From contig MHBQ01000005.1 of assembly GCA_001803315.1 (NCBI GenBank), positions 55,204 through 114,644 on the forward strand: a stretch of 59,441 nucleotides of DNA, read 5' to 3'. Positions 24,083 through 33,284 of this stretch are shown here, piece by piece; the stretch's first letter is position 1, and each line of letters opens with the position of its first letter. The notes below the pieces were generated by a model. The model saw only the letters and a program-made list of their open reading frames with translations. It did not search any database and was not told where the DNA came from. Source of the stretch: Lentisphaerae bacterium RIFOXYC12_FULL_60_16 (GTDB lineage Bacteria; Verrucomicrobiota; Kiritimatiellia; UBA8416; YA12-FULL-60-10). A program made the translations under genes and the position numbers.

Positions 24083-26773
24083 ATGACGGCGAACGAACAG
24101 AACGAGTTTGAGTGGCAGACACGCAAGCAGAGGATCGATCCCAAGCTTGTGGCGCTGGGCTGGACCGTGCTCCGATATCGCCCCGGCCTTCAGCTCGGGA
24201 CGCTTAACGCCTGTGCCGTGACCGAGCACCCCACAGCCAACGGTCCCGCAGACTACGCCCTTTTTGTGGACGGCCAATGGCTTGGGATCATTGAGGCAAA
24301 GAAACTGACCCTTGGCCCTCAGAATGTCCTCACCCAGGCGGAGCGTTATTCCCGCGGCGCCACCGTTCCTATGGATTTTCACGGTTTCCATGTTCCGTTC
24401 CTCTACTCAACGAATGGTGAGGTGATCTGGTTTCATGATGTCCGCCATGAACTCAGCCGGTCCCGACGGATTGCCGATTTCCACACGCCTGCAGCCCTTC
24501 GCGCGCTTTTAGCCCATGACGCGGCGGGTGCGGCGACGATTCTTGCCGGTATTACCATGTGGCATCCACGTCTGCGGCCTTATCAGATTGACGCCTGCCA
24601 GGCCATGGAGCAGGCGATCTGCAACCGCAAGCGACAAATGCTCGTCGCCATGGCTACCGGCACGGGCAAAACCTTCACCTTGGTGAACGAGGTCTATCGC
24701 CTCATGAAGTCCGGCGTCGGCCGGCGCATCCTTTTTCTGGTGGATCGTCGAGCACTTGCCGCCCAGGCCGTCCGCGCTTTCTCCGCCTTTGATCCGGAAC
24801 CGGGACTCAAGTTCGATCAGATTTATGAGGTTTACAGCCAGCGTTTTCACCGCGAAGACTTCGACGAGGACGAAAAGTTCGACCCCAAAGTCCTGCCTAC
24901 CCCCTATCTGATGGAGCCGAAGCCGGGCCACGCTTTTGTCTATATCTGCACCATCCAGCGCATGACGATCAATCTATTCGGTCGGCAGGTCGCTTTTGGC
25001 GGAGGCGACGAAGATGCCGAGGAAGACGCCGAGCGTCTGGATATCCCGATCCACGCTTTCGACCTGATCATTGCCGACGAATGCCATAGAGGCTACAGCA
25101 CTGCCGAAATCTCCGTCTGGCGCGATACGTTGGACCACTTTGACGCCGTCAAGATCGGCCTCACCGCCACGCCTGCCGCCCACACCAAGGCCTACTTTCG
25201 GGATGTCGTCTATCGTTACGAATACGAACGTGCAATCCGGGAAGGTTTCCTCGTGGACTATGATGCCGTGCGTATCAAGTCCGACGTTCGCATGAAAGGT
25301 GTCTTTCTCCATGAAGGCGAATCGGTTGGGGCCATCGACACGCAAACAGGACTGGAGAACATGGATGAACTGGAGGATGAGCGTGAGTTTCCGTCCTCCG
25401 AGATCGAAGCAACGATCACGGCGCCCGACTCCAACCGCAAGATCATCGAAGCATTGCGCACGTACTGCGACCGTCACGAGCAGGAGTACAAACGGTTCCC
25501 CAAAACCCTCATCTTTGCCGCCAACGATCTTCCGCACACATCCCATGCCGATCAGCTTGTGGAAATATGCCGCGACAGCTTCGGCCGGGGCGACTCCTTC
25601 GTGCAGAAGATCACAGGACGCGTGGATCGTCCCCTGCAACGTATCCGCGAGTTCCGCAACCGGCCCACGCCCGGCGTGGTAGTCTCCGTGGACATGCTTT
25701 CCACGGGCGTGGACATTCCCGATCTGGAGTTCATCGTCATGCTGCGCCCGGTCAAGTCCCGCATCCTGTTCGAGCAGATGCTCGGGCGCGGCACGCGTAA
25801 AGGCGAACGCTTCCCCGACAAATCGCATTTCACGGTGTTCGATTGCTTTGACGGCACCCTCCTGGAATACTTCCGCAAGGCCACGGCCATCACAGCCGAA
25901 CCGCCGGACAAACCGTCCCGTTCGATCCCGGAGATCATCCATGACATCTGGGACAATCGGGATCGCGCCTACAACATCCGCTGCCTTACCAAACGCCTCC
26001 AGCGGATCGACAAGGAAATGGCCGCGGAAGCACGCGAACGCTTTGCCCTGTTCATTCCGGCCGGCGACATGGCGCGCTTCGCGCGCGAGCTTACGGCCCG
26101 CCTGTCGGCCGACTTCACCGGAACCATGACCTTGCTCCGGGACAAGACGTTCCAGGACCTGCTCCAAAACTATCCGCGCAAACCCCGCGTCTTTTACGTC
26201 ACCTATGCCACGGAGGACAAGGTCTCTTCCGAATGGCTGCTTCGGGATGGCGCCGGCGACGGGTGGAAACCCGAGGATTACCTTACCGCATTCGCCCGCT
26301 TTGTTCAGGAGAACGCCGCCCGAATCGAGGCCATCCGCATTCTTCTCGACCGCCCGCAACAATGGGGCACGGACGCGCTGGTTGAACTACGCAAGACACT
26401 CGCCACAGCCCCTCAGCGTTTCACCGTTGAGAATCTCCAGCGGGTGCATGCCGTCCGCTATCACAAGGCCCTTGTGGATATCATTTCCATGGTCAAACAC
26501 GCCGCGAGCGACCAGGAACCCTTGCTCACAGCCGCCGAACGTGTGGACCGCGCCATGGCGACCATAACGGCCGGCCGGACCTTCAAACCCGAGCAGCAGC
26601 GATGGCTTGACCGCATCCGCGAGCATCTAATCACGAACCTGACCATTGATCGGGAAGACTTTGACGCATTGCCCATCTTCACCCGCGATGGCGGGTGGGG
26701 CGTAGCCAACCGTATCTTTGAAAATAACCTGCAGGATCTTATCCTGCGCATTAATGAGGCCATTGCAGCATGA
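24083..26773 (+). CDS. hsdR: Type I restriction enzyme, R (restriction/translocase) subunit
   Basis: 896 aa. Residues ~56-75 form the PD-(D/E)xK nuclease motif (ADYALFVDGQWLGIIEAKK). The SF2 translocase has Walker A MATGTGKTFT (~190), DECH box IIADECHRG (~330), motif III GLTATPAA and the late motif MLGRGTRKGE. With HsdM and HsdS it translocates and cuts unmodified DNA. The C-terminal ~250 residues are the helical part that contacts the methylase. The gene overlaps hsdM by ATGA. No clear ribosome site precedes the ATG. It is intact. Confidence 0.95.
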   Translation: MTANEQNEFEWQTRKQRIDPKLVALGWTVLRYRPGLQLGTLNACAVTEHPTANGPADYALFVDGQWLGIIEAKKLTLGPQNVLTQAERYSRGATVPMDFHGFHVPFLYSTNGEVIWFHDVRHELSRSRRIADFHTPAALRALLAHDAAGAATILAGITMWHPRLRPYQIDACQAMEQAICNRKRQMLVAMATGTGKTFTLVNEVYRLMKSGVGRRILFLVDRRALAAQAVRAFSAFDPEPGLKFDQIYEVYSQRFHREDFDEDEKFDPKVLPTPYLMEPKPGHAFVYICTIQRMTINLFGRQVAFGGGDEDAEEDAERLDIPIHAFDLIIADECHRGYSTAEISVWRDTLDHFDAVKIGLTATPAAHTKAYFRDVVYRYEYERAIREGFLVDYDAVRIKSDVRMKGVFLHEGESVGAIDTQTGLENMDELEDEREFPSSEIEATITAPDSNRKIIEALRTYCDRHEQEYKRFPKTLIFAANDLPHTSHADQLVEICRDSFGRGDSFVQKITGRVDRPLQRIREFRNRPTPGVVVSVDMLSTGVDIPDLEFIVMLRPVKSRILFEQMLGRGTRKGERFPDKSHFTVFDCFDGTLLEYFRKATAITAEPPDKPSRSIPEIIHDIWDNRDRAYNIRCLTKRLQRIDKEMAAEARERFALFIPAGDMARFARELTARLSADFTGTMTLLRDKTFQDLLQNYPRKPRVFYVTYATEDKVSSEWLLRDGAGDGWKPEDYLTAFARFVQENAARIEAIRILLDRPQQWGTDALVELRKTLATAPQRFTVENLQRVHAVRYHKALVDIISMVKHAASDQEPLLTAAERVDRAMATITAGRTFKPEQQRWLDRIREHLITNLTIDREDFDALPIFTRDGGWGVANRIFENNLQDLILRINEAIAA

Positions 26774-28212
26774 GCGACGTCGTCCAAAAACTCTGGGGCT
26801 TTTGCCACACGCTTCGTCACGACGGAATCGGATATACCGATTATGTCGAGCAACTTACCTATCTCCTCTTTCTCAAAATGGCGGACGAGAAGGCTCTCGA
26901 CCTCAGCAAACTGGGATTTGAGGATGACCGCAAGAAGCGGACGGTCGACTGTTCCTGGCCTGCGCTCCTGGCCAGGACCGGCACCGATATCATCGATGGC
27001 TACGTGGACATCTTGCGCGCCCTGGGCAAACAACCCGGCATTCTGGGCGACATATTTGCGGGATCACAGTCGCGTTTCACCAAGCCTGTCAGCCTGAAGA
27101 CGCTGATCAATCAGATCGATCAAACCGAGTGGACCGCGTTGAACGTGGATGTGAAGGCGGATGCCTACGAGGGGTTGCTGGAGAAAGCGGCCAGCGAGGG
27201 GAAAAAAGGGGCGGGGCAGATGTTCACCCCGCGCGTCCTGATCCAGTCCATCGTCCGCTGCATGCAACCCGACCCGCGCGTTCACAAGGAATTCACCATC
27301 TGCGATCCCGCCTGCGGGACCGGTGGCTTCCTTGTCGTGGCCTACGAGTGGCTGGTGAAGGAGACGAAGGGCGGCGCGTTGGATCGTGACATCGTCAAAC
27401 GGGTGCGCGGGAAGACCTACTATGGCCAGGATATTGACCGCACCCCGCGGCGACTGGCGCTGATGAACCTTTTTCTCCATCAGATCGAACCGCACATCAA
27501 ACTCGGCGATACCATCTATGAACCGTTTGACGGGCAGTGCCATGACGTGATTCTCACCAATCCACCCTTCGGCACCCGGGGCGCCAACCAGGCGCCGGAG
27601 CGAGAGGACTTCACCGTCAGCACCTCGAATAAACAGCTCAACTTCCTGCAACACGTCATGACCCTGCTCAAGCCCGGCGGACGCGCCGCCGTGGTCCTGC
27701 CGGACAATTGCCTTTTCGCCGATCAGGCCGGTGAAGTGTTCAAGCTCCTTACCGAAGATTGCACACTGCATACCGTCCTGCGCCTGCCGCGCGGCACCTT
27801 CACGCCCTACAGCACGGGTGTGAAAGCCAATGTTGTCTTCTTCACCAAGGGGTACCCGACCGAGACCGTCTGGATTTACGATGCCCGTACCAACGTGCCA
27901 GGCATCACCAAAAAGGACCGCCCGCTCACCGCTGAGCACTTTGCAGAGTTCGAGAAATGCTATGGGGCCGATCCCAACGGCCGGGCCAAGCGCAAGGAGT
28001 CCGAACGTTTTCACAAGTATTCGATTACCGAGGTCAAAGCCAAGGACTTCAAACTCGATGGTTTCAAGTGGCTCAAGGATGATGACATTGAGGACAGTGA
28101 CGAGCTTCCCGAGCCCGAGGAACTTGCCACTGACGCCATCGCGGCCCTGGAGGGCGCGGTGGAGGAACTCAATGCCGTGCTGGCCGCCCTGGAGAATGGA
28201 GGTCGGAAATGA
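26770..28212 (+). CDS. hsdM: Type I restriction-modification methylase subunit
   Basis: 480 aa. An N-terminal HsdM helical domain (VQKLWGFCHTLRHDGIGYTD) precedes the N6-adenine methyltransferase domain, with the AdoMet motif ICDPACGTGGFLV (~180) and the catalytic NPPF motif ILTNPPFGTRG (~263). LKPGGRAAVVLPDNCLF is a further family motif. It methylates adenine at the site chosen by HsdS. The last ~35 codons have a decayed second copy at 23046. It overlaps both neighbours by four bases (ATGA). Confidence 0.95.
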   Translation: MSDVVQKLWGFCHTLRHDGIGYTDYVEQLTYLLFLKMADEKALDLSKLGFEDDRKKRTVDCSWPALLARTGTDIIDGYVDILRALGKQPGILGDIFAGSQSRFTKPVSLKTLINQIDQTEWTALNVDVKADAYEGLLEKAASEGKKGAGQMFTPRVLIQSIVRCMQPDPRVHKEFTICDPACGTGGFLVVAYEWLVKETKGGALDRDIVKRVRGKTYYGQDIDRTPRRLALMNLFLHQIEPHIKLGDTIYEPFDGQCHDVILTNPPFGTRGANQAPEREDFTVSTSNKQLNFLQHVMTLLKPGGRAAVVLPDNCLFADQAGEVFKLLTEDCTLHTVLRLPRGTFTPYSTGVKANVVFFTKGYPTETVWIYDARTNVPGITKKDRPLTAEHFAEFEKCYGADPNGRAKRKESERFHKYSITEVKAKDFKLDGFKWLKDDDIEDSDELPEPEELATDAIAALEGAVEELNAVLAALENGGRK

Positions 28213-29354
28213 GGCGGAAAGCCAGGATCCCTGAATCGACACAGGCCGATTCCGATCGCCGGGCGATGGGTCGGGCTCGCGAAGGGGCTCGTTTCACGGT
28301 ACCGCCGCCTGCTGGGGAATTGCCTGCGAACTATGGCGAGACCCTGACGCACTTGAAAGAATTGGTTCGTCAAACGCGCCTCAAAGCCGTTTTGGCCGCC
28401 AACGAGACCATGGTCCTGGCCTACCGGGAGATGGGCCAGACCATTCTCCAGCGTCAGGCCTCCGCGGGATGGGGAGCCAAGGTGATCGACCGCCTGTCCG
28501 CCGACCTCCGCCGGGAGTTCCCGGACATGGAGGGCCTTTCGCCTCGGAATCTCAAATATATGCGGGCCTTTGCCGCCGCCTGGCCAGACCAGGCAATTGT
28601 GCAACGGGTCATTGCACAAATACCCTGGCGTCAAAACATCGCACTTTTGGAGCGGCTGGAGGACGCCGCCACACGGCTCTGGTATGCGCGTCAGACCATC
28701 GAATACGGCTGGTCGCAACCCATTCTGTGCATGCAGATAGAGCTGAAAGCCCACACCCGACAGGGCAAGGCCATCACCAACTTCCCGGCCACTCTACCGC
28801 CTGCCGACTCGGATATGGCCGCGCAGGTTTTCAAAGATCCCTATCTCTTCGACTTTCTGGGCACAGCCGACCCGCGGCGTGAACGCGAGGTCGAGCAGGC
28901 TCTGGTGGACCATATTCAGCGCTTCCTGCTTGAATTGGGCGCTGGTTTTGCGTTCGTTGGCCGGCAGGTGTATCTGGAGGTCGGGTCGAAGGATTTCTTT
29001 CTCGATCTGCTGTTCTATCACCTCAAGTTACGCCGCTTTGTGGTTGTTGAACTGAAAGCCGTGCCGTTTGATCCCGGTTTTGCCGGCAAGATGAACCTCT
29101 ATCTTTCCGCCGTGGATGACCTGCTGCGCCATCCCGACGACCAACCCTCCATCGGGCTGCTGTTGTGCCGCTCCAAAGACAAGTTGGTTGTTGAATACGC
29201 CCTACGCGATATCAAGAAGCCGATTGGCGTGGCCGATTGGGAAACGACACTGGTCAAGTCCCTGCCCAAGGATCTCAAGAGCAGCCTCCCCACCATCAAG
29301 GAAATCGAATCCGCCCTTGCTCCGCAAATGCATGACAAAGGAGCGCAGGCGTGA
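28209..29354 (+). CDS. DUF1016/YhcG-type PD-(D/E)xK nuclease gene inside the hsd operon
   Basis: 381 aa. The N-terminal DUF1016 helical domain includes VLAYREMGQTILQRQ, GLSPRNLKYMRAFAAAWPD and IPWRQNIALLERL. The C-terminal nuclease-fold domain includes FVGRQVYLEVGSKDFFLDLL and RRFVVVELK, where the D..ExK triad lies at ~res 261-282. Members are often found in type I R-M loci; their role in restriction is not settled. ATGA overlap with hsdM and GTGA overlap with hsdS show that it is a full member of the operon. Confidence 0.88.
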   Translation: MRRKARIPESTQADSDRRAMGRAREGARFTVPPPAGELPANYGETLTHLKELVRQTRLKAVLAANETMVLAYREMGQTILQRQASAGWGAKVIDRLSADLRREFPDMEGLSPRNLKYMRAFAAAWPDQAIVQRVIAQIPWRQNIALLERLEDAATRLWYARQTIEYGWSQPILCMQIELKAHTRQGKAITNFPATLPPADSDMAAQVFKDPYLFDFLGTADPRREREVEQALVDHIQRFLLELGAGFAFVGRQVYLEVGSKDFFLDLLFYHLKLRRFVVVELKAVPFDPGFAGKMNLYLSAVDDLLRHPDDQPSIGLLLCRSKDKLVVEYALRDIKKPIGVADWETTLVKSLPKDLKSSLPTIKEIESALAPQMHDKGAQA

Positions 29355-30775
29355 AGAAACGTTCTGCCACATCCGATGCCGCGACCCCGGATCCCGCCAA
29401 TGCTGAACTTCCGGAGGGGTGGACACTTGTGTCAATCAGAGATATTGCCGAAATCAATCCACGGCATCCCAAGGGACTGGACGATTCGATGCGCATTTCA
29501 TTCGCGCCCATGGCGGCGCTCAGTGAAACCGGGCCGGCATTCGACCACCTGGAGGAGCGTCCGTATGGCGAAGTTCGTAAGGGGTTCACGCACTTTGGCG
29601 AAGGTGACGTGTTGTTCGCGAAGATTACACCTTGCATGGAGAACGGCAAGGGGGCGGTTGCGACATGCCTTCGTAATGGAATCGGATGCGGGACGACAGA
29701 GCTTCACGTCCTTCGCCCGCGCGGTGGGATTGATGCTATCTATCTGTACCGGTTCCTTTCCCAGTATCACGTGCGCCGCGATGCAAAGGAGACATTCACG
29801 AGTAGCGCCGGGCAGGCTCGCGTCCCGTCGCAATTCCTCACTGATCTGGAGATCCCCCTCCCCCCACTTGCCGAACAGAAGCGGATTGTGGTGAAAGTGG
29901 AGGAGTTGCTGGCGCGGGTGAACGCGACGCGTGACCGCCTGGCCAAGGTTTCCGCCATCCTCAAACGTTTCCGCCAATCCGTCCTCGCCGCCGCCTGCTC
30001 CGGCCGGTTGACGGAGGAGTGGCAACGGGCGGAAGGCGCGCCTGACTGGGAAGATAAATCGTTGGGAGAGATGGCGAAACTCGTGACAAGTGGTTCTCGG
30101 GGATGGGCAAAACATTATGCTGACTCGGGGCCTATTTTTATTCGAGCCCAGAATCTCAGTTCTGACTGCTTAGATCTATCGGATGTTGCGCACGTGCAAC
30201 TGCCCGACAGGGGAGAGGGAACGCGCACACTTGTATCTTTGAACGACATACTGGTGACCATAACTGGAGCCAATGTCACGAAGACCGCGATCGTTTTCGA
30301 GAATATCGGCGAGGCCTACGTTAATCAGCATGTGGCATTGGTCCGTCTCCATAAAAGTGAACATGCTCCCTATGTGTGGCTTTGGTTGATCAGTCCCGAC
30401 CATGGCCGATCTCAATTGCTTGAAGCGGCATATGGAGCAGGGAAGCCGGGGTTGAACCTTAAGCAGGTTAGAGCGTTGCACGTGCGCCTTCCCCACCTCC
30501 CCGAGCAGCACGAAATTGTTCGCCGGGTCGAGGGCCTTTTCGCTCTTGCCGACTCCATCGAGAAGCAGGTGGCGGCGGGGATGGCGCGGGCCGAGAAACT
30601 GACGCAGGCGATCCTGGCCAAGGCATTCAGAGGCGGTCTCGTCCCACAAGACTCGACCGACGAATCCGCTTCTGTATTGCTCGAACGCATTCGCATAGCG
30701 CGCACAGCGGCAACAGAGACTCAGGTCAGACGGGGAAGAATATCTGGGAAGCGAAAAGTCACATCGCACCAATAA
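29351..30775 (+). CDS. hsdS: Type I restriction-modification specificity subunit
   Basis: 474 aa from a GTG overlapping the previous stop. Two target-recognition domains are present: TRD1 ~20-175 (LPEGWTLVSIRDIAEINPRH) and TRD2 ~235-400 (SLGEMAKLVTSGSRGWAKHY). They are separated by the central conserved helix (PLAEQKRIVVKVEELLARVN). A second conserved helix follows (LPEQHEIVRRVEGLFALADS). It directs the complex to a bipartite DNA site. The last 36 codons and about 115 bp downstream are duplicated at 34101-34322. Confidence 0.93.
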   Translation: MKKRSATSDAATPDPANAELPEGWTLVSIRDIAEINPRHPKGLDDSMRISFAPMAALSETGPAFDHLEERPYGEVRKGFTHFGEGDVLFAKITPCMENGKGAVATCLRNGIGCGTTELHVLRPRGGIDAIYLYRFLSQYHVRRDAKETFTSSAGQARVPSQFLTDLEIPLPPLAEQKRIVVKVEELLARVNATRDRLAKVSAILKRFRQSVLAAACSGRLTEEWQRAEGAPDWEDKSLGEMAKLVTSGSRGWAKHYADSGPIFIRAQNLSSDCLDLSDVAHVQLPDRGEGTRTLVSLNDILVTITGANVTKTAIVFENIGEAYVNQHVALVRLHKSEHAPYVWLWLISPDHGRSQLLEAAYGAGKPGLNLKQVRALHVRLPHLPEQHEIVRRVEGLFALADSIEKQVAAGMARAEKLTQAILAKAFRGGLVPQDSTDESASVLLERIRIARTAATETQVRRGRISGKRKVTSHQ

Positions 30776-30889
30776 TATGTTGCACGATGGAATGAGATGC
30801 TGGATTCAACGCCCACCCGTGGTGGAGCGTTTGACCGGTGAACGGTGGACTGCTTTTTGCGAGCGACATGGAGACAAGCGGCAGGATAT
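30667..30889 (+). repeat. hsdS-tail direct repeat, copy A
   Basis: This ~223-bp stretch covers the last 36 codons of hsdS plus 114 bp of downstream non-coding DNA. It matches 34100-34322 at roughly 90 % by eye, in the same orientation. The 303-bp gap from 30776 to the next gene (31079) holds this homology up to 30889; the rest (30890-31078) shows no gene, repeat or terminator that I can recognise. Confidence 0.85.
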
Positions 30890-31078
30890 GGTCTTGTTGG
30901 TGGTGCGTCGCTGTAGGGGGTTGAGGGGGTGAGCAGTCCGGTGTTGCTAACTATCCGGCAGTTGAAAGGGGATGCAGGCGAGTGGCGTTGCGTGCCTGAC
31001 ATGACCGTGACTTAAGGATCTGTGGAAAAAGTCGAAAATATCGGTTGCATGTCACGTCACCTATGTTACATTCCGGCC

Positions 31079-31279
31079 ATGGCAGTTGGTTCTTCAGGCC
31101 GCGTCGTCATCGACATCGATCCGAAGCTCAAGAAGGATATCCATAAAGCATTGATCGACGCAGGGCAGACGATGAAAGATTGGTTCATCAAGAACGCCAT
31201 CAGACTAGTCGAAGACTCCCGCCAGCCATCCCTTTTTACGGACCCGAACAGCAAGAGACAAGGGCGAGCATCTCGGTAG
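31079..31279 (+). CDS. Small ribbon-helix-helix-like protein
   Basis: 66 aa from ATG 31079. The sequence GRVVIDIDPKLKKDIHKALI then DAGQTMKDWFIKNAIRLVED has the strand-helix-helix pattern of CopG/ParD-type DNA-binding antitoxin-like proteins. Its family relatives often occur alone next to defence genes. The C-terminus is basic and disordered (NSKRQGRASR). No toxin is adjacent; the next gene, 180 bp on, is the deaminase. It could regulate the module, which is inference. Confidence 0.6.
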   Translation: MAVGSSGRVVIDIDPKLKKDIHKALIDAGQTMKDWFIKNAIRLVEDSRQPSLFTDPNSKRQGRASR

Positions 31280-31459
31280 GCGGCGAATACGGCCCCCCTC
31301 AGTTGATTGACGGTCATAAGTGGCGGTGGCGTGGATGACGGCTCGGCTTTAGGGGTGCCGGTATGGCGGGGGTGTGGGAGGAATGGACCTTGGCAGGTTG
31401 CTAGAGACGACTGCTCTTTCCATGCCACGCCAAGGAAACGAAAGCCGGGGAGCGTTGGG

Positions 31460-32875
31460 ATGGCGAGGCAATTATACAGCAGCGTGCTAATTATAGGTTT
31501 TGTCGGCCCTCTGGGTAGCGGCTGCAGTTTCATCGCCCATGGCCTCCAAGACCAACTCGGTGATCGCGCACACTACTATAAGTTGTCGAAATACCTCAGA
31601 GAAATCGCCAAATGCCAGGGGATCTCCGATCCGACAACAGAGCAACTCCAGGATATCGGCAACGAACTCCGCCACAAGAAGGGGCTGTCGGTCCTGGCGG
31701 AGATGTGTATCGACCAGATACGTGGGGAGGTCAGGAAAGCCCCGACAACCTGGGCAGATGATCACGTTGTAATTATCGACAGCATCCGCAACGAGGGTGA
31801 GGTCCGCTATCTCCGCTCCTTCCCCAACTTCTACCTCTTCTCCGTCTTTGCCCACTACGAGGAACGCCGTCGTCGAATCGTCGGTCCGGATCGCGATCTC
31901 AAGAAAGAGGAAGACTTTCAGCGCGCCGACGAACGCGACCAACGGGAAGACCATGCGTACGGCCAACAGGTAGCCTCATGCAACTATCTGTCAGACGCCA
32001 CCATAGACAACAACGAGACCTTCCCCACGAGGAGCAAGAAGCAGAAACGCAGGCTCCTCTGCATCCGTATAGAGGACGACTACGTCTCCCTCACGATTGC
32101 AGCGGCCTTCCCTCATGTCGAGATCCAGGACCGCCGACCAACCACCCAGGAAACCCTCATGACCGCCGCCTACGCGGTCAGTAAGAAATCCAATTGCCTC
32201 AACCGCCACGTTGGCGCCGTGATCGCCTTTGTCCCGAAAGAGAAGCCGGCACACGCTCGCGACGCAACAGCCGCTCCTCCGTTCAGGATCATCTCTTCCG
32301 GCTACAACGAAGTGCCTGTGGGCAACACGCCTTGTGCCTACTCGGGAGAAGGCAAGTGCTACCGTGATTTTCTCCAGGAACAGCACGCCCGTCGATGGAA
32401 GAATTGCCCCAATTGTGGCCAGCCCATCACACAGAAAATGAAGTGCTCGGAGTGTGGCGAAACGGTTGAAACCATATCCAGAAAATGCACCACCCGGGAA
32501 TGTCAGAAGATCCCTATGTTCGATTACACTTGCCCGGGCTGCAAGATCAAGGTATTTACCCACTTCCTCACAGGAGGAAAGAAGACGCCGACCCGCATGC
32601 TGGACATGTGCAAGGCGTTGCATGCAGAGGAGAACGCGTTACTGGGGATGCCATCGTTCTATCAGCCGGCGGCGGAAGGCCAACTGGTCCTGTTCACAAC
32701 GACATTTCCATGTAACCTGTGTGCGAACAAGATTGTTGGGGCTGGCATTCGCAAAGTCGTTTTCGCGGAACCATACCCCATGCAGGAGGCAAGGCAGGTC
32801 CTGAGTGAGGGCGGGGTGGAGATCGTCCAATTCGAGGGGATCAAGAGTCGGGCATACTTCAAACTATTCGCGTAG
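31460..32875 (+). CDS. AvcD-like anti-phage dCTP/dCMP deaminase with zinc-ribbon insertion
   Basis: 471 aa. ATG 31460 has GGGGAG seven bases upstream. The N-terminal ~230 residues are a P-loop kinase-like domain (IIGFVGPLGSGCSF); the usual Walker lysine is replaced by Cys. DHVVIIDSIRNEGEVRYLRS is a second family motif. The C-terminal cytidine-deaminase domain has the zinc site: LHAEENAL (~387-394) and TTFPCNLC (~416-421). Between the deaminase strands an insertion at ~316-362 holds CPNCG, CSECG, CTTREC and CPGC motifs, a multi-zinc-ribbon segment. AvcD proteins deplete dCTP during phage infection and in Vibrio are inhibited by the AvcI RNA. The 180-bp gap upstream could host such an RNA, but none is identifiable. 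Confidence 0.85.
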   Translation: MARQLYSSVLIIGFVGPLGSGCSFIAHGLQDQLGDRAHYYKLSKYLREIAKCQGISDPTTEQLQDIGNELRHKKGLSVLAEMCIDQIRGEVRKAPTTWADDHVVIIDSIRNEGEVRYLRSFPNFYLFSVFAHYEERRRRIVGPDRDLKKEEDFQRADERDQREDHAYGQQVASCNYLSDATIDNNETFPTRSKKQKRRLLCIRIEDDYVSLTIAAAFPHVEIQDRRPTTQETLMTAAYAVSKKSNCLNRHVGAVIAFVPKEKPAHARDATAAPPFRIISSGYNEVPVGNTPCAYSGEGKCYRDFLQEQHARRWKNCPNCGQPITQKMKCSECGETVETISRKCTTRECQKIPMFDYTCPGCKIKVFTHFLTGGKKTPTRMLDMCKALHAEENALLGMPSFYQPAAEGQLVLFTTTFPCNLCANKIVGAGIRKVVFAEPYPMQEARQVLSEGGVEIVQFEGIKSRAYFKLFA

Positions 32876-32888
32876 GGAGGATATGAAC

Positions 32889-33044
32889 ATGGCCAGGAAG
32901 GTTAAATCACAGTACCGAGTGCAGAACGCCACTCAAAAAGAGGTCGAACCAAGGATCAACACGACCTATCGAATCCGTTACCTGCCCTTCGTTCCGAATG
33001 CCATCCGGAACATGCCATTTACCCTTTATCCTGTGAAAAAGTAA
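32889..33044 (+). CDS. Small basic protein following the deaminase
   Basis: 51 aa from ATG 32889, with GGGAGG eight bases upstream; ATG 32883 is too close to it. The sequence MARKVKSQYRVQNATQKEVE then PRINTTYRIRYLPFVPN is basic with aromatic residues and no recognised domain. The strong ribosome site 13 bp after the deaminase stop argues that it is translated as part of the operon. Role unknown. Confidence 0.5.
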   Translation: MARKVKSQYRVQNATQKEVEPRINTTYRIRYLPFVPNAIRNMPFTLYPVKK

Positions 33045-33081
33045 GTAACATGAAAACAGCAGACGGTATGAAAGGACTACC

Positions 33082-33279
33082 ATGAAAGCTATACATCAGA
33101 CCGCCGCTCGCAACAAGCCTGTTACGATTCTTGCCATCGGACCGTCTCGCGGGAACCGTGTTCTTGCTTCCGGCCGCACTATCCAGGAGGTGCTGGTGAG
33201 AACTCAGACATCTTTGGCCACCAAGAGTCCTCCTGTGATCCTGTTCGTTCCCCGCAAGGACGCCATTCATGTTTTCTGA
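33082..33279 (+). CDS. Small DUF5678-like protein
   Basis: 65 aa, with AAAGGAC five bases before the ATG. The pattern NRVLASGRTIQEVLVRTQTS then PPVILFVPRKDAIHVF resembles DUF5678 domains (a short beta-alpha-beta unit often ending xxFVPxxD). Such genes are frequently next to retropepsin-like genes, as here: the protease begins five bases after this stop. Function unknown; a tight pair with the protease is likely. Confidence 0.5.
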   Translation: MKAIHQTAARNKPVTILAIGPSRGNRVLASGRTIQEVLVRTQTSLATKSPPVILFVPRKDAIHVF

Positions 33280-33284
33280 ATCAA

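Noticed and set aside
24974-28242. Long minus-strand frames opposite hsdR and hsdM
   Set aside because: Antisense shadows. Their only use was that the shadow of the hsdM tail recurs near 23040, which helped to spot the remnant.
31021-31045. CTGTGGAAAAAGTCG as a second end of the MITE-like element
   Set aside because: Only about 11 bases agree, with no partner end nearby; probably chance.
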